Below are positions 1 through 8,257 of a DNA stretch of 64,000 nt, piece after piece. A model generated the notes under the pieces. That model had not been told where the DNA came from, made no database searches, and was given only the letters and a program-made list of their open reading frames with translations. The DNA comes from Amycolatopsis sp. FDAARGOS 1241. Lineage in GTDB: Bacteria > Actinomycetota > Actinomycetes > Mycobacteriales > Pseudonocardiaceae. Numbering within the stretch: position 1 is the first letter of the stretch; every line of letters begins with the position of its first letter. The position numbers were made by a program, and so were the translations under genes. Location: positions 1,798,001-1,862,000 of the forward strand of contig NZ_CP069526.1 in assembly GCF_016889705.1 (NCBI RefSeq). The letters are read 5' to 3'.

Positions 1-366
1 TACGGTGAGTACGCCGCGATCGCCGACGTGCGCAGTGCGGCGACGTTCGACGCCCGCGCGGAGCTGGACCGGATCGTGGCCGGCATCCCGGCGTTGTCGC
101 TCGAGGCCGAGCTGCTGACCCGCTCGGCGCACGGCGGCTCGAACCTGAAGTACGGCCCCGGCTCGCCGCTGTGGAAGTACTGGACCGGGCCGGAAGGGTT
201 CGCCCGCTACGCCGGCGCCCCGGACCCGTGGACGACGCTGCGCGCTGCGCTGCTCAAGGAAGGCGTGCCGGTCTCGATGGTCGACGGGCTGACCACCAAC
301 ATCATGCAGGCGACCCCGGCCGGACGGGCGCTGTTCGCCGCGCACCACGGCAAGAAGGCGCGGTAA
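1..366 (+). CDS. Phage head-region protein, C-terminal fragment
   Basis: The frame is open from base 1 to the TAA at 364-366, so this is the 3' end of a gene that starts left of the window; the GTG at 28 is only an internal codon. The visible 121 residues are mostly helical and include LWKYWTGPEGFARY followed by a DPWTTLRAALL stretch. A similar short tryptophan-rich module ends several actinophage head proteins that lie just before the capsid gene, such as maturation proteases. That position and motif suggest a capsid-maturation protease or related head protein, but the catalytic part is outside the window, so the function is inferred. Confidence 0.55.
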   Translation, partial: YGEYAAIADVRSAATFDARAELDRIVAGIPALSLEAELLTRSAHGGSNLKYGPGSPLWKYWTGPEGFARYAGAPDPWTTLRAALLKEGVPVSMVDGLTTNIMQATPAGRALFAAHHGKKAR

Positions 367-502
367 CCACCATTCGCTGATCATCGGTTACACTCGCTGC
401 AACGACGCGGACGCCGACACCTCAGCCACTCACGGAAGCTGACACCCCGGCCACTCGGGCGGATGAGACCACTCACTCCACTTGAGACCGGAGGACGGCG
501 TC

Positions 503-1825
503 ATGCCGAACCCGTACCTGACGCGTCTGCGCGAGCAGCACGACGCGCTGCACGCTTCGATCGAGGGCCTCCAGACCCGCGCGGCCGAGGCCAACCGCGA
601 CCTGTCCGACGACGAGTTTCGTTCGGTTACGGACCAGGCGGCGCAGCTGAAGAAGCTGACGGCGCAGATCGAGGACCTGGCCGGCGTCGAGCAGAGCCGC
701 GCCAAGGTCGGCGAGCTGGCCGCGGACCTGGACAAGGGCGCCGAGCAGGGCCAGGAGCAGAACCTCGGCGGCGGCGAGCAGTCCCGCTCGCGCGTCACCA
801 CCCGCGACCGCGACCCCGGGCACTACCGCTCGGTCACCGACGGCGGGCAGCACAGCTTCTTCGGCGACCACTACCGCGCCGTCAAGCACGGCGACGGCGA
901 GGCGAAGAAGCGCCTGGACGAGCACATGCGTGCTGTCACGCAGTCCTCGGGCGGCGCCGGCATCATCCCGCCGAAGTGGCTGACCGACGAGTACCAGGGC
1001 CTCGCGCGGCAGAACCGCGTCGTGGCCGACCTGGTCCGCCACATCGACCTCGGCCAGGACCCGCGCCCGCTGGTGCTGCCGAAGCAGACCGGCGGCACGG
1101 ACGCCAACATCACCACGCAGACCACCGAGGGCGCGAACAACGCCGGGTGGGGTACCGACCGCTACACCAGCGATGTCGACACCCTCACGCCGGTGTTCAA
1201 GGCCGCGTGGCAGGACGTGTCGCGCCAGCTGCTCGACGCCTCGACCCCCGCGGTCGACTCGCTGATCTTCGGCGACCTGCGCGCCGCGTGGGACACCGTC
1301 GTCGAGGCCCTCACCTGCGCCGCGATCCTCGGCGCCACGGGCACCGCGGCCGGCACCACGTTCGCGACCGAGGCCGCGTTCGCCACCAACGCCGCGGCCA
1401 TCGATGCCGTCATCGACGCGCAGACCGCCGTCGCCGGCGACCAGCGCGGCCCGGCCGACCTCGCGGTGATGAACTTCCGCCGCTTCGGCGCGTTCCGCAA
1501 GCTCAAGGACTCGACCAACCGGCCGCTCATGCCGGTGTCGCGCTACAGCCCGCAGAACGCCACCGGTGCCCTCGACAACCGCCTCGTCGGCGACATCGAG
1601 GGCGTGGACGCGGTCGCGAGCTCCGGCGTGCCCACCGCCTACGCCGAGACGTACGCCGTGCTGCGCCGCAACGCGGTGCTGCTCGCCGAGTCGGGCGTGC
1701 AGGACTTCACCTACGAGCAGGCCGGCGGCCCGGCGTTCGTGCGGATGGGCCTGTGGGGCTACGTCGGCACGCTCGTCCGCAACCCGGGCGGCATCTCCAT
1801 CCAGACCGTCACCGCCGCGAGCTGA
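503..1825 (+). CDS. HK97-fold phage major capsid protein
   Basis: A 440-residue protein with the layout of an HK97-type capsid subunit. The first roughly 100 residues are a charged coiled coil that looks like a scaffolding delta domain. The shell domain follows (GGAGIIPPKWLTDEY, then a beta-rich body) and ends with a FVRMGLWGYVGTLVRNPGG strand. It builds the prophage head. I chose the ATG at 503 because GGAGGA at 490-495 is well placed; an upstream TTG at 482 has no such site. It lies between the head protein fragment and the connector genes, as in siphovirus late operons. The delta-domain cleavage site is not obvious. Confidence 0.85.
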   Translation: MPNPYLTRLREQHDALHASIEGLQTRAAEANRDLSDDEFRSVTDQAAQLKKLTAQIEDLAGVEQSRAKVGELAADLDKGAEQGQEQNLGGGEQSRSRVTTRDRDPGHYRSVTDGGQHSFFGDHYRAVKHGDGEAKKRLDEHMRAVTQSSGGAGIIPPKWLTDEYQGLARQNRVVADLVRHIDLGQDPRPLVLPKQTGGTDANITTQTTEGANNAGWGTDRYTSDVDTLTPVFKAAWQDVSRQLLDASTPAVDSLIFGDLRAAWDTVVEALTCAAILGATGTAAGTTFATEAAFATNAAAIDAVIDAQTAVAGDQRGPADLAVMNFRRFGAFRKLKDSTNRPLMPVSRYSPQNATGALDNRLVGDIEGVDAVASSGVPTAYAETYAVLRRNAVLLAESGVQDFTYEQAGGPAFVRMGLWGYVGTLVRNPGGISIQTVTAAS

Positions 1826-1828
1826 CCC

Positions 1829-2182
1829 ATGGCGACCTGGCCACCGCAGCTGGCGGACCTCAAGGCGGACCTGAAGGTGCCCGATGGCACTCAGGGAGAT
1901 GACGCCGTCTTGCAGTCCTGCCTTGACGCTGCGGTGGCCAAGGTCTGCGAGGTCCGGTCCGATGTGGACTATGGCCCGTACCCGATGCCCGGGGCCAAGG
2001 TCCCGGATGCGGACCTGCTGCTCGGCACCATCCGGTTAGCCGGCCGGTGGTTCATCCGCCGCCGGTCGCCGGACGCGCTGGTGAACATGGGCGATATGGG
2101 GTCCGCGCGGATCCCGTCGTTCGATCCGGACATCGAACGGCTGCTCGGCATCGGCCGTTTCCGAGGGCCGGTGTTCGCATGA
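1829..2182 (+). CDS. Head-tail connector/adaptor candidate
   Basis: A 117-residue protein starting 3 nt after the capsid stop. It is mainly helical (LKADLKVPDGTQGDDAVLQ at the N-terminus, then long helices ending in DIERLLGIGRF), which is the pattern of gp6-like head-completion adaptors that dock on the portal ring. No catalytic motif is visible. The position directly after the capsid gene and before a tail-terminator-sized gene supports this role. Its 3' end overlaps the next gene by 4 nt (ATGA), so translation is probably coupled. Family membership is inferred from size, fold pattern and order. Confidence 0.6.
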   Translation: MATWPPQLADLKADLKVPDGTQGDDAVLQSCLDAAVAKVCEVRSDVDYGPYPMPGAKVPDADLLLGTIRLAGRWFIRRRSPDALVNMGDMGSARIPSFDPDIERLLGIGRFRGPVFA

Positions 2183-2550
2183 CGAGCATCAGGGACGCCA
2201 TTGCTGTGCTGCACGCCGCATTGGCCACCGTGGAGGCCTTGGACGGGGGCGTTACCGAAGACCCCGGCTCCGTGGTCTGGGGCACCGCCACGGCAATGAT
2301 CGCGCCGCCTTCGGTGACGTGGGGGTCGTTCGGCGGCTCTGAGCCGACCGAAGCGTCGGTCATCGTGCACCTGGTCGTCCCGTTCGACGAGTACGCCACC
2401 GGCCGGCTGTACGACCTCGTCGAGCCGATGGTTGCCGCCATCGAAGGCAACTCGCTGTTCACGGTGTCGTCCGCCTCGCCGGGCCTTTTGCAGACCGGCG
2501 GCAATACCCAGCTTCCGACCTACGCGATCACCGTCGACGTGGGTCTGTGA
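2179..2550 (+). CDS. Phage tail terminator / head-tail joining candidate
   Basis: A 123-residue protein beginning at an ATG that overlaps the previous stop by 4 nt; longer in-frame extensions run back through the neighbour and are not credible. It has an alpha/beta pattern (MTSIRDAIAVLHAALATVEA, then strands such as VIVHLVVPFDEYATG and LPTYAITVDVGL), typical of small tail-terminator or neck proteins that cap the tail tube before it joins the head. The place between connector and tail tube candidate fits. No motif proves it; hypothetical phage neck protein is the fallback name. Confidence 0.55.
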   Translation: MTSIRDAIAVLHAALATVEALDGGVTEDPGSVVWGTATAMIAPPSVTWGSFGGSEPTEASVIVHLVVPFDEYATGRLYDLVEPMVAAIEGNSLFTVSSASPGLLQTGGNTQLPTYAITVDVGL

Positions 2551-2560
2551 GGAGAAGATC

Positions 2561-2971
2561 ATGTCTCTGAAAGTGCGGCGCCTCAAGGTCATCACGCTGA
2601 CCATCGGCGGCGTCTCCGTCGAGTGCCAGCTGTCGAGCTGGACCCTCGATCCCGGTGTGCAGGACGGGGACCGGCTCTACACCTACTGCCCGGACGGCAC
2701 GGCCATCGGCGAGACCGACGCCGAACCGACTCTCGCGGTCACCGCATTCAGCGACTGGTCCGCCGGCGGGTTCGAGGACTTCCTCTGGACCAACCGCGGC
2801 ACCGTCGTCGAGTTCGAGCTCAACCACCACCCCGACATCACCGGCGAGCACGTGCGCTGGACCGGGCAGCTCATGGCGCAGCCCGCGCCGGTCGGCGGCG
2901 ACCGCGGCGACAACGAGACCACGGAGATCACGTTCCAGGTCATCGGCGACCCCGTCTACTCGCGGCCGTAA
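2561..2971 (+). CDS. Major tail (tube) protein candidate
   Basis: A 136-residue beta-rich protein. The ATG at 2561 follows AGGAGAAG at 2550-2557, which fixes the start; the open frame upstream is a shadow of the preceding gene. The alternating strands (LTIGGVSVECQLSSWTL, then TTEITFQVIGDP near the end) are typical of tail tube subunits that stack as hexamers around the tape measure. It precedes the tail chaperone and tape measure genes, the expected position. The gene is short for a tube protein and the next gene (2987-3340) could alternatively supply the tube or a decorating domain. Confidence 0.55.
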   Translation: MSLKVRRLKVITLTIGGVSVECQLSSWTLDPGVQDGDRLYTYCPDGTAIGETDAEPTLAVTAFSDWSAGGFEDFLWTNRGTVVEFELNHHPDITGEHVRWTGQLMAQPAPVGGDRGDNETTEITFQVIGDPVYSRP

Positions 2972-2986
2972 GGGAGACACGCAGAC

Positions 2987-3340
2987 ATGGCACGTCAGTC
3001 CGTCGATACGCAGCAGGTCACGCTCACCGGCACCGACGCGGGCGGCACCTCGCCGACCGCCGAGGGCGACATCGTCGACACCGGCGGCACGGTGTTCCTG
3101 CTCGTGTCCAACACCGGCGCCTCCCCGGCGACCGTCACGGTGCAGTCGCAAGCCACGTACTACGGCCTCGACGTGGAAGACCTCGCCGTCTCGGTCCCGG
3201 CCGGCGCCACCAGGGCGATCGGCCCGCTGATCACCGAACCGTTCGGCTTCCCGGCCAGCGACGCCAACTACAAACGCGCGTTCGTCGACTACACCGGCAC
3301 CGTCGCGGACCTCAAGCGGTCCGTGCTGTCCCTGACCTAG
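2987..3340 (+). CDS. Phage beta-sandwich tail-region protein, unknown function
   Basis: A 117-residue protein preceded by AGGGAGA at 2971-2977. Its sequence reads as a small beta sandwich (DTGGTVFLLVSNTGASPATV, then a SVPAGATRAIGPL turn), as in actinophage proteins next to the tail tube gene, where the fold may serve as a tube subunit or surface decoration. No enzymatic motif is present. It sits 15 nt after the tube candidate and 12 nt before the tail chaperone, so it is part of the same late transcript. I cannot assign a definite role. Confidence 0.5.
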   Translation: MARQSVDTQQVTLTGTDAGGTSPTAEGDIVDTGGTVFLLVSNTGASPATVTVQSQATYYGLDVEDLAVSVPAGATRAIGPLITEPFGFPASDANYKRAFVDYTGTVADLKRSVLSLT

Positions 3341-3352
3341 GAGTAGCCCCAC

Positions 3353-3631
3353 ATGATCAGCCTGCACATCAGCGGCGACAATGGATTCAGCGGTGACGTG
3401 GAGGTGAAACCCCGCCACTTCCTGCTGTTCGAGCGCGCCACCGGCACGAAGTTCGCCGAGCTGGAGGAGGACGGCGCCTCGATGGAGCTGATCTACAAGC
3501 TCGGGCACTTCATGATGAAGCTGCAGCACCCGGACCAGACGCCGAAGAAGATGGCCGAGTTCGAGACGACGTTCGACGTGCTCCCGATCGCTGACGAGGA
3601 GCCGGCGGGCCCTACCCCCGCGGGAGCCTGA
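3353..3631 (+). CDS. Tail assembly chaperone, short form (gpG-like)
   Basis: A 92-residue acidic protein with a helical core (FLLFERATGTKFAELEEDG, then LIYKLGHFMMKLQHPDQT) and a proline- and alanine-rich tail. In long-tailed phages this gene encodes the abundant form of the chaperone that holds the tape measure during tube assembly. The start ATG follows AGGAG at 3340-3344. Near its 3' end lies a heptamer, GGGCCCT at 3607-3613, in the exact phase for -1 slippage, so a minority of ribosomes should continue into the overlapping frame that ends at 3819 and make a longer fusion. Confidence 0.7.
   Translation: MISLHISGDNGFSGDVEVKPRHFLLFERATGTKFAELEEDGASMELIYKLGHFMMKLQHPDQTPKKMAEFETTFDVLPIADEEPAGPTPAGA
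3607..3613 (+). other. Programmed -1 ribosomal frameshift site
   Basis: The heptamer reads G GGC CCT in the chaperone frame, a perfect X XXY YYZ slippery sequence (GGG, CCC, T). After slipping one base back the ribosome reads GGG CCC TAC and enters the frame that stops at 3819. The new frame is open through the junction and past the first gene's TGA at 3629-3631. A self-complementary CCCGCGGG at 3617-3624 follows closely and may help pausing. The position just ahead of the tape measure region is where long-tailed phages conserve this signal. Confidence 0.7.
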
Positions 3632-3636
3632 ACCGG

Positions 3637-3819
3637 ATGGTGATCGAGCTGTCGCTCGCCACCGGTATCGCGCCCCGCCACATCGCAGAGCTTGACCTAC
3701 GGTCGATCGACACGATGGCCTACCTGATCGACCAGCACAACAAGGCCATGAAGAACGGCAAACCCTCGGGGACAGGGGAAGTCCCGAGCCGCTACGGCTC
3801 CGCCCAGCTATCCGGATGA
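3637..3819 (+). CDS. Tail assembly chaperone, frameshift extension (gpT-like)
   Basis: This frame is in -1 phase to the preceding gene and is open from before the slippery site at 3607-3613 to the TGA at 3817-3819. It is most likely translated as a fusion of 87 residues from the first frame plus 68 from this one, about 155 residues. The first in-frame ATG, at 3637, has a weak GGGAG 10 nt upstream, so independent initiation is possible but less likely. The extension contains a predicted helix (SIDTMAYLIDQHNKAMKNG) and a short polar tail. In lambda the equivalent part recruits the tail tube subunit; that is family knowledge. Confidence 0.65.
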   Translation: MVIELSLATGIAPRHIAELDLRSIDTMAYLIDQHNKAMKNGKPSGTGEVPSRYGSAQLSG

Positions 3820-3840
3820 GCGCGAGGGAGGTGCACCCCG

Positions 3841-4335
3841 GTGGAGAAAAAGAAGAGCCTCACCGTGAAGGTGCACATCGACGGTGTGCGCGAGGTGCTG
3901 CGCGCGCTGTCGGTGCTGCCGAAGGACGCGCAGAACGCGCTGCGGGACCACTCGTTGGCGCTGGCGCGGAAGCTGGCGCTGAAGGGCGCGGTGGACCTGT
4001 CGCTCAACGGCGGCCCGCAGGGGCCGCTGCTGGCCACCACGGTGAAGGCGGTGCGCGACCGGGTGCCGGTGGTCCAGGCAGGCGGCACGCGCCGCCTCGG
4101 CCGCCACGCGGCGCCGGCATACGGGATGCTGTTCGGCTCCATCTTCGGCATGAACGGCCGCTCCGGCTGGTACTCGGCGAGCCGCTACGCCGGCTCGGCC
4201 GGACGCCAGTACCGGCCGCACCAGGGGCGCGACGCGTACGCGTTCTTCCCGATCATCGAGGGCAGCGCCGAGACGATCTCGCGCGAGTGGCACGCCGCGG
4301 TCGATGACGTGGTCCGCAAGTTCGGGGGCGCGTGA
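3841..4335 (+). CDS. HK97 gp10-like phage morphogenesis protein
   Basis: A 164-residue basic protein starting at GTG 3841 with GAGGGAGG at 3824-3831. The N-terminal half (VREVLRALSVLPKDAQNALR, helical) and the central segment rich in Gly, Arg and Tyr resemble minor neck or tail components of the HK97 gp10 type. Such genes usually lie between connector and tube genes, so the position between chaperone and tape measure is a little unusual. Its stop overlaps the tape measure start (TGATG at 4333-4337), which suggests coupling. Assignment is moderate; no active-site motif is visible. Confidence 0.5.
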   Translation: MEKKKSLTVKVHIDGVREVLRALSVLPKDAQNALRDHSLALARKLALKGAVDLSLNGGPQGPLLATTVKAVRDRVPVVQAGGTRRLGRHAAPAYGMLFGSIFGMNGRSGWYSASRYAGSAGRQYRPHQGRDAYAFFPIIEGSAETISREWHAAVDDVVRKFGGA

Positions 4336-6263
4336 TGGCCGCCGAGCGCACCATCCGGATCAAGTTCGACGGCTCCAGCGAAGGCCTGGTCGCCGCGGCC
4401 GCCGCGGCGCGCGCCGAAATGAAGGCGCTCTCAGACGACGCGAAGAAGCGCAGCAAGGCGCTGAGCGACGTGGGCGCACGCATCGGCGGCATGGCTCGCG
4501 GGGTCCTCAGCCTGGCGCAGAATCTGTCGACCGTGGCGACCGCGGCGAACGTGCTGCCCGTGTTGGTCGCCGGGGTGTTCACGCTGGCCGGTGCGCTGCC
4601 GCTGGCGGTGGCCGGTGGGTTCGCGCTCGCCGGCGTCATGGCGACGATGAAGCTCGGCGCGGACGGCGCGAAACGCGCGTTCGACAAGCTCACGCCGACG
4701 CTGAACACGCTGAAGGCGAACGTCTCCTCAAGCTTCGAGAAGGCGCTGAACCCGGCGGTGCGCAACCTCCAGACGCTGCTGCCGAGGACGACGACGGGGT
4801 TCCAGTCGATCGCGACCGCGATCGGTGGCGTGGCCACGAAGGTGACTGCCTACCTCGCCACTGCCAAGGCCACGAGCCAGATCAACACCATCCTCGGCGG
4901 CACGTCGCGGGTGGTGCAGAACATCGGCGCGTTCCTCGCCCCGGTGATCGCCGCGTTCCTGCGCATCGGCGCCGTGGCTATGCCGATCCTGGTGCAGCTG
5001 ACCAGCGGTATCGGCACCGTCGGTGAGAAATTCAACGCGTTCGTGCAGACCGCGGCGAACAACGGCAGCCTGCAGCAGTGGATCCAGGGCGCGCTCGCCG
5101 CGTTCCAGCAGATCTTCGGCGTGCTCACCGACCTCGGGTCGATCGTGTCGAGCGTGTTCGGCGCGATCCAGGACGCCGGCGGCAGCTCGTTCGGGTTCAT
5201 CGGCCCGCTGATCTCGACCGTGCAGCAGTTCCTCGACTCCGCGCAGGGCCACGACACCCTCGTCGGGTTCTTCCAGTCGCTCAATAGCGTGGCCGGCTCG
5301 GTCTCGCAGGTGGTCGGTGCGCTGCTCGCCGCGATCGGCCCGGCGATCCCGCCGCTGGCGGCGTCGATCGCCAGCCTGGCGAACACGATCTCGGGCATCC
5401 TCGTGCCGGTCATCCAGTTCCTCGCGCCGGTGCTGCAGAACATCGCCAACTTCATCCAGCAGAACACGTCGTGGATCACGCCGCTGGTGATCGCGCTCGG
5501 GCTGTGGGCCGCGGCGCAGTGGGCGCTGAACATCGCGATGGACGCCAACCCCATCGGGTTGATCATCCTGGCGATCGGTGCGCTGATCGCGATCGTGGCC
5601 ACGATCATCACGTATTGGACGCCGATCAAGGACTTCTTCCTCGGCATCTTCAACGCCATCAAGGATGCTGTCGTTGCTGCCGCGAAGTGGATCGGTGATC
5701 GTTTCAGCGACGCCTGGAACTTCATCGTGGGCGTCTGGAACGGCGTCATAGCGTGGTTCCAAGCCATCTGGACCGGCATCAAGGCCGGCGTGGGCCTCGC
5801 CGTGCAGTTCGTGCGCGACCGCTTCTCCGACGCCTGGAACTTCATCAAGAGCGTCTGGGGGAAGGTTAGTTCGTTCTTCTCCGGCATCTGGTCGGGCATC
5901 GGCGACGGGCTGAAGTCTGCGCTGAACGGCGCGATTCGTCTGCTGAACGGCGCGATTCACGGCATTAACAAGATCACCGGCGTGGTCGGCATCCCCGGCA
6001 TCCCGGACATCCCATACCTGGCGAGGGGCGGCACGGCGCGCGGCGGCCGCCCGTACATCGTCGGCGAGCGCGGCCCCGAGCTGTTCGTGCCCGGCCAGAC
6101 GGGGCGCGTCGTCTCGCACCAGCAGAGCTTCGGCGGCCCGCAGCAGATCGTGGTGCCCATCCAGATCGGGGACGAGGTCACGCGGGTCGTGCGGTTCGAG
6201 ATCGACCGCAACACCGGGCAGGTGCGGCGCCTCGCCGGCGCCGGGACAGGGAGCATGAAATGA
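4335..6263 (+). CDS. Phage tail tape measure protein
   Basis: A 642-residue protein starting at ATG 4335. It opens with a charged helical domain (RTIRIKFDGSSEGLVAAAAA), continues with long alanine-rich hydrophobic helices, several of them membrane-segment-like between about residues 60 and 440, and contains two copies of a DRFSDAWNFI module near residues 455-510. The C-terminal region has the RGGRPYIVGERGPELF signature common to tape measure proteins. It sets tail length and is ejected during DNA delivery. It follows the chaperone region and overlaps the next gene by 4 nt. It is short by tape measure standards, implying a tail of perhaps 100 nm. Confidence 0.88.
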   Translation: MAAERTIRIKFDGSSEGLVAAAAAARAEMKALSDDAKKRSKALSDVGARIGGMARGVLSLAQNLSTVATAANVLPVLVAGVFTLAGALPLAVAGGFALAGVMATMKLGADGAKRAFDKLTPTLNTLKANVSSSFEKALNPAVRNLQTLLPRTTTGFQSIATAIGGVATKVTAYLATAKATSQINTILGGTSRVVQNIGAFLAPVIAAFLRIGAVAMPILVQLTSGIGTVGEKFNAFVQTAANNGSLQQWIQGALAAFQQIFGVLTDLGSIVSSVFGAIQDAGGSSFGFIGPLISTVQQFLDSAQGHDTLVGFFQSLNSVAGSVSQVVGALLAAIGPAIPPLAASIASLANTISGILVPVIQFLAPVLQNIANFIQQNTSWITPLVIALGLWAAAQWALNIAMDANPIGLIILAIGALIAIVATIITYWTPIKDFFLGIFNAIKDAVVAAAKWIGDRFSDAWNFIVGVWNGVIAWFQAIWTGIKAGVGLAVQFVRDRFSDAWNFIKSVWGKVSSFFSGIWSGIGDGLKSALNGAIRLLNGAIHGINKITGVVGIPGIPDIPYLARGGTARGGRPYIVGERGPELFVPGQTGRVVSHQQSFGGPQQIVVPIQIGDEVTRVVRFEIDRNTGQVRRLAGAGTGSMK

Positions 6264-8257
6264 GCCCGCCCTACAGTTCGTACGCCGCGCTGGCGGCCGA
6301 GCAGACCGAAGGCGTCGACTACACCCGCACCGCGATCACCCCGACCGGTGTGTCGTGGGCGGCGATCGCCATCCACGGCGGCGGCATCGAGGCCGGCACG
6401 GGAGAGCTGGCCCGGGAGATCGCGGGCACCCGCATGGCGTTCTACGAGTTCGCGGGGATCAAGCCCACCGGCAACAACGACCTGCACATCACGAGCTCAC
6501 TGTTCGACGAGCCGCAGGCGCTCGCGCTGGTCGGCGCGTCCAGCCGCACCGTCTCCTGCCACGGCATGGCCGGCACCGACGGCGTCGCCGAGACCTACAT
6601 CGGCGGCCTGGACGGGCAGCTGCGTGACCTGATCCTGGCCAAGCTCACCGCGGCCGGATTCACCGTCACGGTCGCCTCCACCGAGCTCGCCGGATCCGAC
6701 CCGACGAACATCTGCAACAAGAACAGCCGCAAGGCGGGCGTGCAGCTGGAGATGTCCAACACCCTGCGGGCGTCGTTCTTCCCGGGCGGGGACCTCTCGG
6801 CCGCCAACCGCGCCACCGGCGAGCGCACCGCCACGTTCTACGCCTACGCCGCCGCCGTGCAGGCCGCGGTCATCGAGGCGCTGACCTACGACGACACCAT
6901 CTCCCGGGTGCGGCTGGCCGGCACCGTGCCCGGCGTCAAAGACGTGTTCGCCCGGACCGTGACCGGTGGGTGGGGTGAGTCGACTTCGGGGCACACCTGG
7001 ACCACCAGCGGCGGCAGCACGGCCGACTTCACGGTGTCGGGCGGCTTCGGCCGGCACGCGCAGCCCTCGGCCAACGTGTCGCGCTGGTCGCTGATCGGCC
7101 CGCCGTGCACCGACACCGATTTTGTGATCAGCCTCAGCTCGAACCAGCTGAGCACGGGCGGTTCGCAGTTCCTGCACGTGGCCGCCCGCGCCGCGGACAC
7201 CAGCAATTGCTACCTCGCGCGGGTCGAGCTCAACACCAGCAACGCGGTGCTGCTGACGCTGCGCAAGCGCGTCGCGGGCGTCGAGACGCTGCTCTCCTCG
7301 ACGGTCAACACTGGCCTCACCCACACCGCGGGCGCGACCTACACCGTCCGCTTCCAGGTCACCGGCTCCACGCTGGCAGTGAAGCTCTGGACCACCGCCG
7401 AGCCGGACGCGTGGACGATCACGCTCACCGACAACTCGGTGACCGCGGCCGGGCAGATCGGGGTTCGGTCGCTGCTGTCGAGCGCGAACACCAACACCAG
7501 CCCGACTGCGTCGTATGCGGCGCTGACCTCGGTGGGTGCGGCGACCGTGGAGCGCTCCACCGACGCGATCACCTGGACCACCGTGCGGGGCGGGCTCGCG
7601 CTGCCGGGCAACGCGGGGCTGCCGGTGAACGTCGACGACTACGAGTTCGCCGCCGGTGTGGTCAACCACTACCGGGTGCGGGTGTACGCGCCGACCGGCG
7701 CGACGCTGTTCACCGAGTCGGACACGATCACACCGGTGCTGGACTCGGCGTGGATCAAGAACCCGCAACGCCCGTCGCTCAACCGCAAGGTCACCGTGGC
7801 CGGTATCTCCGACATCACCCGGCCGACGCGCTCGAGCGTCGTCGAGGTGGTCGGGCGGACGCTGCCGGTCGTGATCTCCGACGTGCAGGGCTCCCGCCGG
7901 CTCACCCTCACCGTGATGACGCGGACGCTGGCCGAGGCCGCGGACCTCGACCAGGTGTTCGCGTCCGGGCTGCCGGTGTTCCTCCAGGCACCCGAACTCG
8001 ACGCCGTCGTGCCGACCATGTACGCCAGCGTCGGCGAGGTCACCCTGCGCCGCGGCCAGTCCGTGCGCGCGCCCCGCCGATTCTTCGACCTGCCGCTCAC
8101 CGAGTGCGCCCCGCCCGCATCCACGGTGTACGGCGGGACCTACACGTGGGACGACGTGCTCGCCGACTACGCCACCTGGAACGACGTGCTGGCCAACGTC
8201 GCCACCTGGGACGACCTGGTCAACCAAGTGTCCGATAACGAGGTGGTCGTGCCATGA
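6260..8257 (+). CDS. Tail protein with N-terminal poly-gamma-glutamate hydrolase domain
   Basis: A 665-residue protein with two clear parts. Residues 1 to about 220 match the phage poly-gamma-glutamate hydrolase family (PghP-like zinc peptidases): HGGGIEAGTGE supplies His39 and Glu44, with NDLHITS (His76), SCHGMAG (His101) and QLEMSN (Glu164) as further candidate zinc or catalytic residues. The middle looks like a lectin-type beta sandwich, and residues from about 430 on are a distal-tail-like module ending in repeats of TWDDVLADYATWNDVLANVA. The gene follows the tape measure and overlaps both neighbours by 4 nt. I infer a tail-mounted depolymerase for an anionic surface polymer; the real substrate is unknown. 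Confidence 0.75.
   Translation: MSPPYSSYAALAAEQTEGVDYTRTAITPTGVSWAAIAIHGGGIEAGTGELAREIAGTRMAFYEFAGIKPTGNNDLHITSSLFDEPQALALVGASSRTVSCHGMAGTDGVAETYIGGLDGQLRDLILAKLTAAGFTVTVASTELAGSDPTNICNKNSRKAGVQLEMSNTLRASFFPGGDLSAANRATGERTATFYAYAAAVQAAVIEALTYDDTISRVRLAGTVPGVKDVFARTVTGGWGESTSGHTWTTSGGSTADFTVSGGFGRHAQPSANVSRWSLIGPPCTDTDFVISLSSNQLSTGGSQFLHVAARAADTSNCYLARVELNTSNAVLLTLRKRVAGVETLLSSTVNTGLTHTAGATYTVRFQVTGSTLAVKLWTTAEPDAWTITLTDNSVTAAGQIGVRSLLSSANTNTSPTASYAALTSVGAATVERSTDAITWTTVRGGLALPGNAGLPVNVDDYEFAAGVVNHYRVRVYAPTGATLFTESDTITPVLDSAWIKNPQRPSLNRKVTVAGISDITRPTRSSVVEVVGRTLPVVISDVQGSRRLTLTVMTRTLAEAADLDQVFASGLPVFLQAPELDAVVPTMYASVGEVTLRRGQSVRAPRRFFDLPLTECAPPASTVYGGTYTWDDVLADYATWNDVLANVATWDDLVNQVSDNEVVVP

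Noticed and set aside
1..480. A tRNA gene as prophage attachment site near the left edge
   Set aside because: No tRNA-like T-loop motif or cloverleaf was found here or between 12600 and 16740; the attachment site was not located.
4728..6119. Open frame on the minus strand across the tape measure gene
   Set aside because: Composition is Asp/Arg-rich without motifs and there is no ribosome site. The tape measure gene on the plus strand explains the sequence.
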